Positions 1-12,247 of a stretch of DNA of 64,000 nucleotides are shown here, in pieces. A program made the translations under genes and the position numbers. Within the stretch, counting starts at the first letter, position 1; the number at the start of each line of letters is the position of its first letter. The notes under the pieces are model-generated. The model searched no databases. It worked only from the letters and a program-made list of their open reading frames with translations, and was not told the origin of the DNA. The DNA comes from Niebla homalea. Lineage: Eukaryota > Ascomycota > Lecanoromycetes > Lecanorales > Ramalinaceae. Location of the stretch: NCBI GenBank assembly GCA_019925105.1, contig JAHGAU010000009.1, positions 496,001 through 560,000 of the forward strand, in the 5' to 3' direction.

Positions 1-446
1 GCCATTTGATGAAGATGAAGATGAGGGGATGAGGAGTGAAGAAGAAGAGAGAGGAGTAAAGGAAATGTATGTAAAGAGGAAAGGAGATGAGAGTGGAAGG
101 AGGAGAGGAAGCTTTTGTGGATCCAGACGTCGATAGCATGACAAAATCAATCGAAATGTCTCCACATGCATTCTAGACTCATGCCTATGTCTATTTTTTC
201 AAGCATTTTTGTTTGCAACGTTTGCAACGTCGTTGAAGATGATGCCAATATTGCTCCTCCTTCATGCTCTGCTGCCTTTCCTCTGTCTTCTTGTCTTGGC
301 GGCGCATCCGGCGAGAAAAACGAGAGCTATACCCATTACAGACTAGTGTCATATATCCCAAGCTCATCCTCATTCATACACAGTCCACTGCCAATCCCGC
401 CCATCCGCACACCCACCCCTATAGATTGGAACATCAGCTCGTGACT
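1..446. other. Upstream region of COX4, no gene seen
   Basis: The first ~115 bases are strongly purine-rich (GA-repeat-like). Around positions 360-420 the plus strand turns pyrimidine-rich just before the COX4 start, as is common for leaders of well-expressed fungal genes. The ORFs overlapping this stretch have no recognisable protein character. Promoter and 5' leader of COX4 is the simplest reading. Confidence 0.4.
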
Positions 447-1652
447 ATGTTACGACGTTCAGCTGCCGCCCTCTCGCGGCGCGTCGTTGGCGGTGTCGCC
501 GCGAAGCCAGTCAATACACGAATGTTCACCCCCAGCATCACAAGATGTACGTTCTTCCCCTCCAGTGAAACATGCAAGAAAATGGCGAAGCGTGGAGTCA
601 GAAACAGCGGGAGGCGAATGGTCCTAGAAGAGGGTGCTCTTGGGGTGAGGAAGGATCCACCGTGCTGACCGAATCTCGTTGGGGCCGAACAGATACCTCA
701 CACGATGGCGATCCGAAACCGGGCGAGCCGTCGTCGCAGATGGTGCCGTTTGAAGGTACGTCTTGCGATGTCCCATCTCTTTCCAATGATCCCACATCAC
801 ACACAAACCCAAGAGACACATCCCAGAAGCAACGCAAAGATGGCAGCCGGGCCGTTATGAAAAAACCATGGCCATTGAAGAGGCCACCAATCGCTCTCAG
901 TGGCAGACTGTCCACGGACCCAGCATCTTCGAGACGATGCACACTAGTCTGCAGCTCAGGTATTTGTGGGCTGTGTTTGCTTCCCCAAAGCCAAATCTAA
1001 GGCATCCTACTCTGCGCGCTCACACTGCTACCCCATCAACCTCCTTCGCCACTACACCACACATCCCCCTCCCTCCCTCCCTCCCTCCCAAACAACCTCT
1101 AAACTCCATCATCCACTAACCACCAAATTTATTTTCTTCCTATGAACAGACATCCGCACCGAAGCCGACCTCCTCCCCCCCGGCGCCGCCCCCGGCACCA
1201 TGCCCACCGACCTCGAACAAGCCACGGGGCTGGAACGCTTCGAGATCCTGGGCAAGATGCAAGGGATCGACGTGTTCGACATGAAACCGCTCGACGCGTC
1301 CCGGAAGGGCACCCTGACGCACCCCATCGTCGTCAACTCCGCAGGGGACGAGCAGTTCGCGGGCTGCACGGGGTTTCCCGCCGACAGCCACTGGGTCATC
1401 TGGCTGGGCATGAGTCGCAAGAGGCCGCTGGAGCGGTGCACCGAGTGTGGGTCCGTGTACCGGATGGAGTATGTGGGACCGCCGGATGATGCTGGGCATG
1501 GGGGCCATGGGGCACATGGGGAGGGGGAGGAGCATCATGGGTATGAGGAGCCCAAGACTCTGGCGGATTTTGTGAGGCCCGAGTATAGGGGCGCGCCTGA
1601 GGGGTTCGTGCATCCGGGAGCTCCTCCATCGATGGGGGGGGCTCATCATTGA
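447..1652 (+). CDS. COX4: Cytochrome c oxidase subunit 4 (animal COX5B type), mitochondrial
   Basis: This is the nuclear-encoded zinc-binding subunit of respiratory complex IV in the inner mitochondrial membrane. I model three exons, 447-546, 693-755 and 1150-1652, giving 221 residues. The start at 447 opens an Arg/Ala-rich mitochondrial presequence (MLRRSAAALSRR). The third exon holds the family core: EADLLPPGA, then ATGLERFEILGKMQGID, then FAGCTG near residue 125 and CTECGS near residue 151, which supply the zinc cysteines. The splices GT 547/AG 692 and GT 756/AG 1149 keep the frame and restore the join DIRTEADLL. Intron 2 is 394 bases, unusually long for this window, and contains a CCCT repeat. 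The His/Gly-rich C-terminal tail is longer than in the yeast protein. Identity is near certain; the short second exon rests on frame and splice signals. Confidence 0.93.
1067..1089 (+). repeat. CCCT microsatellite inside COX4 intron 2
   Basis: Five CCCT copies followed by CCC, forming a polypyrimidine block about 60 bases before the intron acceptor at 1149. It may act as an extended polypyrimidine tract or be a neutral simple repeat. Confidence 0.7.
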
Positions 1653-2019
1653 GAAGGGGGAAGAAGGGATGGCGGTGTACATATTACTAGCGCTTTAGAT
1701 GGAGCAATGGAAGACGTGGCATAAGGGGTTGGTGCTCGCATCGGTGATATGTGGAAAAGCTGCTTGCGCAAAGCCGATCTCGCATTCGCATGACATGGCG
1801 CCGAGGATGAGGATTGCGTACTTTGTGTCTTGTGCATTAGCATGTGATGCTATCGAAGAGTTGAATAACAAGCTAGAAACATCTCTTATGCTGACAACGC
1901 CACGCGCAATGCAACAAACACGTTGAATGACCCGCCCTACCATCATGAGAAATCACCGCCTCGACCTCTGCGCACTCCATTTCAGGCAACGCTCTTTCAA
2001 AAATACTAGACCCCTGTCA
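1653..2019. other. Convergent intergenic, COX4 and PRP8 3' ends
   Basis: The 367 bases lie between the stop codons of two converging genes and should contain both 3' UTRs. I see no convincing coding sequence or RNA gene. Confidence 0.5.
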
Positions 2020-5000
2020 TCACGCGAAATTATCCTCTCGATCGACACCCACATCCTCCAACTCGGCAAAATTCTGGAAGTGCAACACCCGATGCACTGC
2101 ATCGTAGAACGCCACGGGCACATCCACCTTCACGTTCGGGACCCTCTTCTCCACACTCCCGAAACTCGCGCCCATGAAGCTGTAATTCCAGCGATCATCC
2201 TCGGGCGTCAGGAACATCCCGCGGATCTTATCCGACAGCAGCAGTTGGGTCTTCTCCCCGAACCCTGTTGTAGAAAACCCGGCAGGCATGTCCGACGAGA
2301 GGTCTTTGTTCTCGACGCCCCACTTGTAGCCCTGCGGTGTGAGCGCCCATGCCGCGAGGCTGACGGAGCCGGGCGTGAATGAGACGGTCATGGTGATGGT
2401 CTTCTTGTCCCAAGAGCTGTGGGCGGACATGAGGCGGGCGTGATGTGTGACGTCGCTGGCAGTCATGTAGGGAGGTTCATTCCCAGCGACGGTGTGGATG
2501 ATACCAAGAGGTTCGAGTTTGGCGAGAGAAGGGTGGGTGGGCAGCTGGTGCGGGAGTTGGATGTCACGCGTGTTGCCCACTTGGGGCACCATGACGATGG
2601 TCTTGATTTCCTTGACGACGTCGTTGTCGGGTGGGGAGGAGCCGTAGAGATAGCCGGCCACCTGGACGCGGAGATCGGAGATGGTGATGAAACGTTTCAG
2701 TATGTTTTTAGGCATGATGTAGGTGTGGTGGCCTTCTTCGACGATGTCGTCCGAGGAGATGTAGATGTTATTCGCGCGTGTTCGGAGGTTGGAGGTGGCG
2801 ATGGCTCGAGTCCTCCATTCGGTCTTGGATGCGAAGGATTGTTGCTCGAACTGCGAGGTTGTGGTGACGATGATGTCCTCGCCATGGACGTTCTGGGTCT
2901 TGGTGGTCACAGCGGTCAATTGCTGCTGTTCTTGCTGCTGCTTCTCGATCTCGGCAGCTTGCTGGCGTTGCATGCTTGGCGCACTAATCTCCATACCGAG
3001 AATGATATCACGGACCTCGCTGCTTGTAAGGGAAGATGTATTGACATTGTTCTTCTTCCCATAGTCGTTGAGGATCAGGTCGCGCAATTGCACTTCAACC
3101 TTGATCCAATCTTCGTCGGATAGCGTTGGCCAAATGTGATGCTCCTTGGTGATTACAGTCTTGTCAGGACGCAAAAGGAGCTTCGTCTTATCCTGGTTGA
3201 CATGGAGGGCGCGTAGGATGAGGATCAGACGGGAGAAGGCAGTGTATGATGATATGGTCTTCAACCATTCATCGTAGAGGTTGTAAAGCATCATCTTTGG
3301 TTCTGTAGCTCGGAGAATCATGTCGCCCAGTTTTTCGACTTTCATCGCTGCTTGGAAAGGCAGCTGCAGCTCAGACGCACGAATGGAGATGTTGGGGAAA
3401 TCAAGCAAGTGGACCTCGAGAGGATCCAGCAGACCCTTCCTGGTCACAATCAGCTGCTTCGGCTGTTCCTCGACAGGCAAGGACCTGATCAAAGCTGCCA
3501 CTTCCTCAGCAGTCTTCCACTTAGCCAGTTGGCCAAGACGCTTCTGTCCGGCCCAGACACTGGTGTGGATAATCTTCAGGAAGAGCTGACCCGTCCTGGG
3601 GTTGAAGATGAAAATAGCACCATTGATTGGCTTGGTCGTCAGATTACCCTCAAACGTCTTGTGAATCGTCACACGATAGACGTTCGTGTCATCAATGAAG
3701 AGCTGTATCTGGTTGCTGAAGAGTTCCGAGTAGTTCTGAGAGTTCAGAAACTCCTGGTTGCTTTCCGATGCGTACAGCTGGAGACCTTTTCGTATACGTT
3801 CTCGCAAGACGTACAGAGCAGGGTTCGCTTTCATGATCTTTGCCATGGCTTGCTGCACCAAAGTTTTGAGGCCTGGAAAATACTGACCATACGCTGAGTA
3901 CAGGTTGTAGGCAAGATCAATACCAATCATCAACCCCGTAGCGGATGGGTAGATACTCATACTGTCGGTCGTGTAGTCCAAGTATTTGGCTCGCACGTAT
4001 CGCTCGACATCGTGAGAGTCGTAATCACCGTAACGCAATTGCACATCAATCCAGAACTTGTTCGTGGTGGTCGGTTCCGTAATGTCCTTGGTATCGAAGA
4101 GAATTGATGGACGCGTGACATTCCACTTGTGGGTCGCAAACAGCAAAATATCCGCACAGGAACTATTCATCTTGTATGACTTCCTTGGGTGGATGGTCTC
4201 CTTCTGCACAGTCTCGATCCCCAATTGGTCCAACTCCTGGTCAAACACTTGGCACAGATCCATCACAACCGACTCATGGATCTTCTGCCACAAGTGAGCA
4301 CGGAAGATCTGAATCAATGAGATCTTGAGCGTTGGGATCTTGCCATGCAAGAAGATGCCTGTCAAATCAAGTTGGACCTGGAACCCGACATAGACATTGG
4401 CTCGGTTGATGGTAGGTGACCACCATAGCGTGAAGCGACGGTTGGGAATCTGGTTAAGACCAGACCGTTGGGCGTTTGTGAGCTTCTTGAACTTCATTGA
4501 CTCCTCGAAACCTGAGGCTCTCTCCCAGAACAAGCCCTCCCAAGATGGAAAAGCTGTCGCCTTGAACAGGGTGTGCTCTAGGATTGTCTCAACACCGCCA
4601 AGCGCCTGAATGACATCGGTCCTGTAAGCATTCAGATTCCAAAGCTTGCCGTCATGCCGCTGGCTAGTCCACCAAAATGGGTTGCTCTTCATCAATTGGT
4701 ACGTCTTGAACTCGGTGCGAGCCCTGAAACCCTTATCAAAGCTCAATGTACTACGATCTTTCTGGAATAGAGTGTTGATTCGAGGTAAGCCTCGATCCCA
4801 GCTGTCCTCAAGATCCTCAAGCGTTAGACGTCGATTTTGCTGATTCGCCTCTTGCCTCTTTTGCGAGTACTCTGTCCAAACACGTTGCGAATCGATGAAT
4901 TCTGCTTCCCACGGAATGATGTACCGGAAGATGTTAGGGATGAGCGTCTCCTCATCATGGCTCATACCGGCCCGGTAGTGAGTCACGCCCGTGTCTGTCT

Positions 5001-8000
5001 GCTTCGACCAACGCTTGTCGCTGGTTGGGATGAGGATGTGAGATCCAGATATCATGCCCAGACCACCAAGCTCCTTTGGTGTATAGAAGACAGCAGGTGG
5101 GAACCTTGAAGGCATCTTGGAATTGAGACCAATCTTTACTCGTGTTTGGATCTTGGTCTCGCATTTGACAATTGTATCGAGAAGGTTGACAGTCGATACC
5201 GCCGCCTCTCTGTAATACGTGAAGAGCGCAATCAAACTTGTGTTCCATTTGTTGGCAATCTTCGTAAAAGTCGTCGACCCGGAGGACATAAGAATCTGGC
5301 GGATGCGATTGTTGAACTTCTGAATGTCTTCTTCCGTCACCTGCAGGAATGCGTGCGCGGTCCTCTCCTTGGTCGTATTGTCGACCAGAGACCAAACGCT
5401 GTCTTGAACAGGGAAATCGTCATTCTGGTTTCGAATCTTGGGTAGAATCCGCACTTCAAAACCGCTCATCGAGAATAGAAGGTTAGGATTGTCCCGACTG
5501 TAAACGCTTGCAAATGTATCATCCCACTCAACAGTCGTGACAGAACGGGGAAGACGGTTCTTGAGATCCCAAAAGACGGCACGTCCAAGGTTGACATCAT
5601 GTCTCATCAGGCGCATCCTCGAGTCTCGAGGCCAGCACTTCTTATTCCGGTATCCAATAACATTTTCAAAGTTGGGATCCGGTTGCTCAGTAAGGAAGCG
5701 CTGGATGAGATCCCTAGATTCGTCCGCACTGAACCTTAGGAACACCCAAATCCTGTCGATGTATCTGGTATACAGCCTTATAGGATGCCTTGTCTCGGTC
5801 TTTCGATCCCGAAACTGTAGGAAATCATTTGGACTCTGCGGCGGACCTGCGATTTCACTTGCGCGTTGTAGACCAAGAAGCAGCAGATCCAACACCAGGC
5901 CGTAGTACTGGAAGACAAAGCCCGAAAATTGGAGACCTCGGATCATGCCGTAGCTGTTGGTGTGATTCATGTCCTTGTAGTTGAGCTGCACGTTATTCTT
6001 CGATGTGATGTAATCTGCAAGATTGTGGTCCATGATGAGACGCAAAAGTCGATTGAGCAGCGTTAGATCAATCTTCTCATATACCTTGGAGAGCTGCGTC
6101 TCCATCATGACATTGCACTCGCCATTCTCAGTCTCCCAGACCCCGCCAAGATTGTTAATCCCCTGAGCCCATTTGTAAGTAAGCAGAGGCGGTACCTCGG
6201 AATCTGACGGCTTGATCCAGGCAGGGAATAAGTGGCGCTGATCTGCCTGATACCAGAGATATTGGTCCAAGTACGCATCGGTTATTTTCTCGATCGGCTC
6301 GATGTCATAGACTGGATTGATGCTACTGTAATTGTCGTTCATGTCGATCCCAACCTCTTTGAAGGCACGTTGGGTGAGGAGGAAACGTTTAATTCGCGAA
6401 AGAGTCGTGCCAGGAGAGTCGTAGGCTTGCTCGATCAGCGCCAGCTCTTCCCTCTGGTTTTGATTCAAACGGCCCTTGACGGAGTAAGCTTCACGCAAAC
6501 GCTCGAGTGCGAGAATCAGAATCTTAGTGTCATGTTTGTATGAGACTGCCGGAAACGGGATGGGCGAGAATTTGCGTGACTCCAGCCAATGGACGGTCGT
6601 AGTGTAGATAGCAACAGCCTCCTCGGACGAGACATACGGCCCATCCTTCATGTAATTGTGCTGCCGTTCCTGCTCTGCCTTCAACCATAGACGGGTCAGT
6701 CTCCCAAGATTCTTCTTCGCAACAGTCTTGTCAACAGTGGCCCCTCTTCTGATTCGCTCTCGGTTGTAATGAGCCACAGATATCCACCAGTCTGCTTTAC
6801 TCTTGACGTATCTAAGAATGATGTTCTCAATAGGCGCAGGTAAACCAGGCACTTTCCATGGAATATTACTCTTCCAACACCTCCAGGCTTCGGACAGATG
6901 CTGAAGGACAGTGTTGACTTTATTCTGCTTAATGCCTTCTGGCATCATATCCATGAGATCTGCCATGACGGACGCGCGGAGTTCGAGATCGAAGTGTGAC
7001 TCGACTCTCTGCTTTGTGACAGTCTTCGCCACACCCTTACTGTGCCGACCTTCAAATTGACGGGACAACAGATTTCCTAGCCAACGTTCAAGTAAAGGAA
7101 TGATGCCGCGCATGAAGAATAGCCAAACTCGCCATGCCGGAGCCCAGAAGCCACACCCGGGGCCTTTGCCGACTGGGCCCGAGTTGAAGCGGTAGTAGAT
7201 GAGATGCTTCAGATCCTTGCATGATCGGATCTGATGCATAAGCTTGTACTTGTAACGGTACATACCAGTCAGCTGCCCTACGTGATTGAAGGCATATAGT
7301 ATGCCGTCAGCAAGTTGAAATGCATCGATATTGCCAAGGCGGTACTGGACCTGAGCATCGACAATCAATTTCGTAAGTCTCAACAGCTCCCGCATCAGAT
7401 GGAATGCATTGCCAAATCGTGACTTCTTCCGCTCCTTCGTGGTCAAGGTCTTGACAGGTTTCAGATTGAAATTGTAATCCAGGTGGAGATACGTCAGGTT
7501 CTTGCGGTGAATCAGGAGGTTCAACATGTTGAATCCTTGCCGACAGACTTGAAGGCCTGCCTCCACCCAGTCGATGGTGGTCTGCTGGAAGAACTTGGTC
7601 GACTTCAGCGACTTCATAAGGTTCTGCTTGTTTTGTGCCTTCGGTCGCTTCTTGTGTAGTTCGTTAAGGACATAGGTCTTCAATAGCTTCTGGTATGACA
7701 CCCTGACCTTGACCGGCTGACCCTGTGGACAGTGCTCAAGGTACCATTGCTTGACCAAAGGCACGTCCTGTGCGCGTACCATCTTGCCTGACCGCCGGTC
7801 GAATGGAAATGGGGCCCACCAAAGGGCTATGGCAGACGATGTTTCCTTGGTGTACAGCTCTTCGTCCGCCATGAATGGTTCCATATTGCCAGGCAGCGTG
7901 AACTCCTCATCCTCCATGTTTCCTTCACCGAAAATCTCATCTTCATGGCTGACAGTAATGTTTTTAGGCGCGACTGAGCGTGAGGAAATGGGGTTGATGA

Positions 8001-9087
8001 CCGGGTCGAAGTAGAATGCCGGCAGGCTGGGATCCTCTGCACGCACGTAGACGACTTGCGGATGAGAATACCATGCCAATTTCACACTGCGAGGTAGTGA
8101 GTTGTATAGGTAGGGAAAAGCTACTCGATATTCGGTGCGAATCGGGGCGCGGAAGATGATCCTATCAATGGCATTGAACTCGCCAAAGTCCTCATCATTC
8201 GGATCGATGTCTTTGTAAAGGGGCTCGAAGCGAGGCCCCCCCGGCATGGCGACGTTCAATGCCTTGGCCGTTTGAAAGCTATCGATGTCAAACATGTGGA
8301 AATAATTCTTGTCCACCAGATCGCTTAGCAGTTGGTGACTCAGGCGGTACAAGGTCGCCATTTGTGGTAGTGACAGATTCCAATCTTTGTAGCTTGGTCC
8401 GTTCACGTGAGGCGTGTCTAAGAGAGGACGATGCTCGTATAACCATCCAAGCACTGGATCATCCTCCTCTTCGTCAAGCTCCATCTGTATGGGCTCCAGG
8501 GGTTCGACATCCTCAATGTTCTCCGACCACGAAAGAGGGGGTTCCTCGTCGTCAAAAGGTGGGAATCTCATCCTTTTGAAATGTCTTCGATCGCTCTTCT
8601 CCCGTCTCATACATACCCACATGGTAGCCCACTGCGCATGGAAAATAGGCTCGATCACCCTGGGAGTCTCATTGACGACGGTCAAACACCCATTGACATG
8701 GTAAAGCACCTTCACCTCCCTCGCAGACTCCCAAGGCATAGGCATATTCTCCAGCAGTTTCAAGACAGCGTGAGGCATGTATTTCAACGCCCCGAGATAG
8801 CTTCTCTTGTCACTACTGAATTTTTTTTGTGAAACATCCCCGATATCCTTGATGATCTTCCGCAGGTGCTCCGCCGGCATGTCATTCTTCTGAGTCTCCA
8901 CAAAGCCCCCCTTGCGCTTCTCTCCGAAACGGTTACGTTGTGTCCTCAGCCACTCTTTTTTCTTCTGGGCATACTTTGCGACTTGAGGATCTGAAGGCGG
9001 CGCGTAGGCGGGTGGTGGAGGAGCTGATGCCATAGACATGTGCCCACCACCCCAGCCAGGTGGTGCAGGCTGGGTAAGTGATGACAT
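2020..9087 (-). CDS. PRP8: Pre-mRNA-splicing factor 8 (Prp8), spliceosome core
   Basis: Prp8 is the largest and most conserved U5 snRNP protein; it cradles the snRNA catalytic centre of the spliceosome in the nucleus. A single uninterrupted ORF encodes 2355 residues, the usual length. After a Pro/Gly-rich start (about residues 1-35) come the N-terminal domain, the reverse-transcriptase/linker and endonuclease-like regions (middle ~1000 residues), the RNase H-like region (roughly 1770-2010) and a C-terminal MPN/JAB1-like domain (roughly 2110-2355) beginning near [20 protein letters not shown]. The protein ends [10 protein letters not shown], so the C-terminal tail that contacts Brr2 is present. 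No intron and no intein is seen, although Prp8 is a frequent intein host in fungi. It is divergent from the eL34 gene, with a 342-base shared upstream region. Confidence 0.98.
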   Translation of the reverse strand: MSSLTQPAPPGWGGGHMSMASAPPPPAYAPPSDPQVAKYAQKKKEWLRTQRNRFGEKRKGGFVETQKNDMPAEHLRKIIKDIGDVSQKKFSSDKRSYLGALKYMPHAVLKLLENMPMPWESAREVKVLYHVNGCLTVVNETPRVIEPIFHAQWATMWVCMRREKSDRRHFKRMRFPPFDDEEPPLSWSENIEDVEPLEPIQMELDEEEDDPVLGWLYEHRPLLDTPHVNGPSYKDWNLSLPQMATLYRLSHQLLSDLVDKNYFHMFDIDSFQTAKALNVAMPGGPRFEPLYKDIDPNDEDFGEFNAIDRIIFRAPIRTEYRVAFPYLYNSLPRSVKLAWYSHPQVVYVRAEDPSLPAFYFDPVINPISSRSVAPKNITVSHEDEIFGEGNMEDEEFTLPGNMEPFMADEELYTKETSSAIALWWAPFPFDRRSGKMVRAQDVPLVKQWYLEHCPQGQPVKVRVSYQKLLKTYVLNELHKKRPKAQNKQNLMKSLKSTKFFQQTTIDWVEAGLQVCRQGFNMLNLLIHRKNLTYLHLDYNFNLKPVKTLTTKERKKSRFGNAFHLMRELLRLTKLIVDAQVQYRLGNIDAFQLADGILYAFNHVGQLTGMYRYKYKLMHQIRSCKDLKHLIYYRFNSGPVGKGPGCGFWAPAWRVWLFFMRGIIPLLERWLGNLLSRQFEGRHSKGVAKTVTKQRVESHFDLELRASVMADLMDMMPEGIKQNKVNTVLQHLSEAWRCWKSNIPWKVPGLPAPIENIILRYVKSKADWWISVAHYNRERIRRGATVDKTVAKKNLGRLTRLWLKAEQERQHNYMKDGPYVSSEEAVAIYTTTVHWLESRKFSPIPFPAVSYKHDTKILILALERLREAYSVKGRLNQNQREELALIEQAYDSPGTTLSRIKRFLLTQRAFKEVGIDMNDNYSSINPVYDIEPIEKITDAYLDQYLWYQADQRHLFPAWIKPSDSEVPPLLTYKWAQGINNLGGVWETENGECNVMMETQLSKVYEKIDLTLLNRLLRLIMDHNLADYITSKNNVQLNYKDMNHTNSYGMIRGLQFSGFVFQYYGLVLDLLLLGLQRASEIAGPPQSPNDFLQFRDRKTETRHPIRLYTRYIDRIWVFLRFSADESRDLIQRFLTEQPDPNFENVIGYRNKKCWPRDSRMRLMRHDVNLGRAVFWDLKNRLPRSVTTVEWDDTFASVYSRDNPNLLFSMSGFEVRILPKIRNQNDDFPVQDSVWSLVDNTTKERTAHAFLQVTEEDIQKFNNRIRQILMSSGSTTFTKIANKWNTSLIALFTYYREAAVSTVNLLDTIVKCETKIQTRVKIGLNSKMPSRFPPAVFYTPKELGGLGMISGSHILIPTSDKRWSKQTDTGVTHYRAGMSHDEETLIPNIFRYIIPWEAEFIDSQRVWTEYSQKRQEANQQNRRLTLEDLEDSWDRGLPRINTLFQKDRSTLSFDKGFRARTEFKTYQLMKSNPFWWTSQRHDGKLWNLNAYRTDVIQALGGVETILEHTLFKATAFPSWEGLFWERASGFEESMKFKKLTNAQRSGLNQIPNRRFTLWWSPTINRANVYVGFQVQLDLTGIFLHGKIPTLKISLIQIFRAHLWQKIHESVVMDLCQVFDQELDQLGIETVQKETIHPRKSYKMNSSCADILLFATHKWNVTRPSILFDTKDITEPTTTNKFWIDVQLRYGDYDSHDVERYVRAKYLDYTTDSMSIYPSATGLMIGIDLAYNLYSAYGQYFPGLKTLVQQAMAKIMKANPALYVLRERIRKGLQLYASESNQEFLNSQNYSELFSNQIQLFIDDTNVYRVTIHKTFEGNLTTKPINGAIFIFNPRTGQLFLKIIHTSVWAGQKRLGQLAKWKTAEEVAALIRSLPVEEQPKQLIVTRKGLLDPLEVHLLDFPNISIRASELQLPFQAAMKVEKLGDMILRATEPKMMLYNLYDEWLKTISSYTAFSRLILILRALHVNQDKTKLLLRPDKTVITKEHHIWPTLSDEDWIKVEVQLRDLILNDYGKKNNVNTSSLTSSEVRDIILGMEISAPSMQRQQAAEIEKQQQEQQQLTAVTTKTQNVHGEDIIVTTTSQFEQQSFASKTEWRTRAIATSNLRTRANNIYISSDDIVEEGHHTYIMPKNILKRFITISDLRVQVAGYLYGSSPPDNDVVKEIKTIVMVPQVGNTRDIQLPHQLPTHPSLAKLEPLGIIHTVAGNEPPYMTASDVTHHARLMSAHSSWDKKTITMTVSFTPGSVSLAAWALTPQGYKWGVENKDLSSDMPAGFSTTGFGEKTQLLLSDKIRGMFLTPEDDRWNYSFMGASFGSVEKRVPNVKVDVPVAFYDAVHRVLHFQNFAELEDVGVDREDNFA

Positions 9088-9429
9088 GGTGACCTAGAGA
9101 CAAGGAAACTGTGTGTATGGTGTTTTGACGAGGCCCCTCGATTCAGACTCCCTCATCCAACTTCAAGAGCCCCTAGCACAGCGCGACTTGTTTGTTGAGT
9201 CAGGCGTCGAGACGATGAGATGATCACTCTTACCTCATTTGCCAGTCGACCACGCTTCCCAAGCGAGCGTCCACCGAGAGATTGAGAGGAGATAATGATT
9301 TATATCATATGAGGACATTTCTGGAGCCGCCACGCGCTAAGACATTTAGCGCGATCGCTAAATGTTCCACCCACAGCAAAGTCCGACGACAGCAACAGAG
9401 TGACAACCATCCACATTGAGGCCGTCAAG
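9088..9429. promoter_or_regulatory. Divergent promoter shared by PRP8 and RPL34
   Basis: This short region separates the starts of two housekeeping genes transcribed in opposite directions. It contains a TTATATCATATG element (about 9299-9310) and the overlapping inverted repeats described in the next entry. No coding sequence is seen. That it drives both genes is inferred from position. Confidence 0.6.
9334..9365. repeat. Overlapping inverted repeats with CGCTAA/TTAGCG arms
   Basis: Positions 9342-9351 (ACATTTAGCG) and 9356-9365 (CGCTAAATGT) are perfect 10-base reverse complements around a 4-base centre. The left arm also pairs with an upstream GCGCTAA, giving GCGCTAA-GACAT-TTAGCGC. The hexamer CGCTAA therefore occurs three times in alternating orientation about 65-95 bases before the RPL34 start. 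A dimeric transcription-factor site is the likely reading; the factor is unknown. Confidence 0.6.
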
Positions 9430-9986
9430 ATGACTACCAGGTTGACATACGTAAGTCGCTATGCATCGTTGAAGCTTTGGAACCTACTGGCTAACGATAC
9501 GACTTGCAGCGACGGAACAATCCGTGAGACTCCCACTCCTTTTGATAGCCGCGGAGTGAGGAAGACGACATCACAGGTATTGTATTGACAGCAGCTTCTA
9601 CTAGGTACAATACGCGATCGAACAAAGTCCGCGTGGTCAAGACACCCGGCGGAAAGCTCAGGTATCAGCACGTCAAGAAGAGGGGCACTCCACCGAAATG
9701 CGGTGATTGCGGTGTCAAGCTACCTGGCGTACGTTTTGAAGCAGACCCTCAAAGATAATGTTGTATAGAGATGGTCAGATCTAATGACATGGCTGTGTCC
9801 TAGATTCCCGCCCTCCGACCTCGCGAATACGCCAACATCTCTAAGCCAAAGAAGACCGTACAGCGTGCATATGGGGGATCGAGATGCGCGAATTGTGTCA
9901 AGGACAGGGTGGTGAGGGCGTTCTTGATTGAGGAGCAAAAGATCGTGAAGAAAGTGCTCAAGGAGAATCAGCAAAAGAAGCGCTGA
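9430..9986 (+). CDS. RPL34: 60S ribosomal protein eL34
   Basis: A structural protein of the cytosolic large ribosomal subunit. Four exons, 9430-9450, 9510-9523, 9605-9728 and 9804-9986, give 113 residues, in the family's normal size range. The spliced product begins MTTRLTYRRRNPYNTRSNK and carries two Cys pairs of the eL34 zinc-binding fold (CGDC and CANC). It ends in the basic tail [10 protein letters not shown]. All introns are GT-AG and lie in the first half of the gene, as is common for fungal ribosomal-protein genes. Exon 1 is 21 bases and exon 2 only 14, so gene finders would easily miss the true N-terminus. Expression is expected to be high from the compact divergent promoter. Confidence 0.95.
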
Positions 9987-10300
9987 GTAGGGATAGGCTC
10001 ATCGGTCAATGAACTCCATCTCAAAATCTACAGCCTACCACCAAATACCTGCTGAAGCTTGATGGAGCAATAAGGCCTTGCATCAAGCCCATTCTGCCTC
10101 TTCACGACATGTTGAGCATGAAGAGCTCGCCACTACGTTATGCGACTATGCACTGAGCTCGCATGAGCTAGACCGGCAACGAACGAGATGAAAGATGTAG
10201 GTCATTGACAGCCTTGCCAGATACGCTTTCTCCCGAGGATGGAAGTTTTCTCTGCAATCCTGTTCAATGACTCCTCCAATGAACCCCATTCGCAAGACCT
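9987..10300. other. Convergent intergenic, RPL34 and amine oxidase 3' ends
   Basis: A little over 300 bases holding the 3' UTRs of two converging genes. Nothing else is supported. Confidence 0.45.
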
Positions 10301-12247
10301 TCACGAATCATCGAATCCATACGTCAAGAAGCTCGAGACCTCCCATCCATTTGCATCATCATATTCGTTTTCATCAGTCGTCGACAGCAGCTTCTGATAG
10401 TGCTTCTCGCCACCACATCCATTGTTTTTCACACACCCTGCAATTTCCATGCCCACCTTCGACCCTTCAAAGTACGCTCCATGCAGAAAGCCAAAGTACT
10501 GGGCGCTTGTCGCTTCCCCTGCGAAGTACAGCCTTCCCACATTGGCACGCAAATTCTCATGCATCTCCAACGAAGTCCCTGGAGGCCAATTAGAGTAGCT
10601 ACCGTAAGCCCATGGCTCAAGGCTCCATCGTGGATATGTGAACGCGATCGGGTCTGGCACATTATCCTTCCCGAACATATCGCGTAGCACCGCCAGGACC
10701 TCAGCTTTAGTAGTGGCATCATCCTGCGCCTCGACGACGTATGATTGTGTCTGCACAATAGTCACGAAGATAATTCCGGAGCCTGGAAGAAAATCATCGG
10801 CATCAAGAGATTGAAAGATTGGATAGTAACCCCTTTCCTCGGGGTCGGCGTAGAGGAAATATTGATAGGAAGTATTCCAAAACACTTGGTCTGGCGGAAA
10901 TTGCAGAAAGATCTTGGTGTAGGTACCCATAGCAAAGGTTTCGATACCCGTCTGCTTCCAAGAAGGCAGCTCTGGTTCGAAAGAAATCATTTGGCTTTGG
11001 AGGACGCCGACCGAGAAGGTACAGATCGCGTAGTCTGCTTGGACACAGCTGCCATCTTTATTGTAGACAGTGACGCCATCACTGCTGTAGGAAATGTTGG
11101 TGACAATGGTGTTCAGAAGCAGCCTTGGGTCTTTCGATGCCAGAAATGTCGAAGCCTCACCCTGTATGAACGTGTTGAAGCCTCTCTGGTCAAAGACGTA
11201 GTTGTTCTCATCCGAGTACTGGTAGAAGGTCGTGTTCTAAGAGGCATCAGTCCCAGCAAGACTAGGGGATTACTCAGGCTAGTCACATAATTGACGACAG
11301 CGAACTCTTGCGAGCTTTGCTCCTATTTAAAATCAGTCGCTCCTCTCAGCATCGACATAGCGAGACCTACCGGAGGGTACGCATATTCGAAGTCGAATTC
11401 GAACCACTCAACGGCTCCAGCCTGCTTGTCCATACCAGGCCTCCAGCCTGCGAGGCTGAAGCCTGATCGGGCGCTTCGGTCTTGCAGACTTTGATTGAGG
11501 ATGTAGCCAGCATCCTGTTCCCAGTCTGCATACGCATCCTCAAAGGTATCGAACAAATCTGTGTAATCGATGGGACCCTCGTCGGTGAAGGTTTGGATTG
11601 AACTGTAGTTGGAGAAGCTATCCAATGTCAGACTATTGCCATCGCAAATGATTCATGAAGCGCGCACGTGTTCATCAGCTTATACTTCTTCGCCTGGATG
11701 ATTGAAGGTTAGTAGCACTCATCCAAGAGCTTGTGAAGTATCTCACCAGAGTCCATATCGGGTTCTCTGGACCAGGAGGCGTGACAATTCCTTGGACCTG
11801 CAGATCCAATGGTCAATCCGACATTCTTCGAAATGTGCCAATAAGGCGTTGTGCGGCTTTCTTACCCAGTTGGCACCCAGTTCGATGGTATAAGGAGACC
11901 CGTCGGACTTTTGGCCGAAGGTCGTATGCGCACATCTGCCCCCGATGTAGTCGTTGTACTCTACAATCACAAAGTCTGTTACGGAAGCGTTCGAGAGAGC
12001 TTGCTGTCACTTCATCAGCTCGTCCACGACTGGAGTTGCAATTGGTGGGCTTACGGCAGCTGTAATGCCGGCAGTCCCAGCACCTCTACACCAATGTTGT
12101 TAGTAAGCGTCAGTATTCCTCGCATGAACAGACCGACAAGATTGCAACGCTGGTTTTTTGACAAGATTGATTGATCGTGGTCTGCAGTGGGGTCGCATCG
12201 GCGGCACAGGCAAAGGCACAATGTAGTAAGATCTGCTCGACACGCAT
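10301..12247 (-). CDS. FAD-dependent amine oxidase (polyamine oxidase type), probably secreted
   Basis: Flavoproteins of this family oxidise primary or secondary amines such as spermine/spermidine, releasing an aldehyde and H2O2. Eight exons, 12138-12247, 12055-12085, 11866-12003, 11747-11797, 11668-11693, 11371-11632, 11287-11322 and 10301-11236, splice in frame to 529 residues. The N-terminus has a short hydrophobic stretch (ILLHCAFACAA) that may be a signal peptide. Splicing restores the dinucleotide-binding motif GAGTAGITAA and then IVEYNDYIGGR, the classic FAD signature, followed by GANWVQGIVTPPGPENP. The C-terminal FAD-binding motif is RLYFAGEATSAQYFGFLHGAY. The first donor is GTCGGT and intron 5 is only 35 bases, so those two junctions are less sure. 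Subfamily (spermine oxidase versus other amine oxidase) cannot be fixed from sequence alone. Confidence 0.88.

Noticed and set aside
1140..1682. 180-aa minus-strand ORF opposite COX4
   Set aside because: GC-rich antisense shadow of COX4 exon 3.
2419..3123. Plus-strand 234-aa ORF and other long ORFs opposite PRP8
   Set aside because: Antisense shadows of PRP8 codons, with no splice partners or domain features.
2020..9087. Possible intein in PRP8
   Set aside because: The ORF has the normal length (2355 residues) and no foreign block; the gene is intein-free as read.
11388..11405. tRNA B-box-like GTCGAATTCGAACC
   Set aside because: It lies inside an amine oxidase exon, and no A-box or cloverleaf can be drawn around it.
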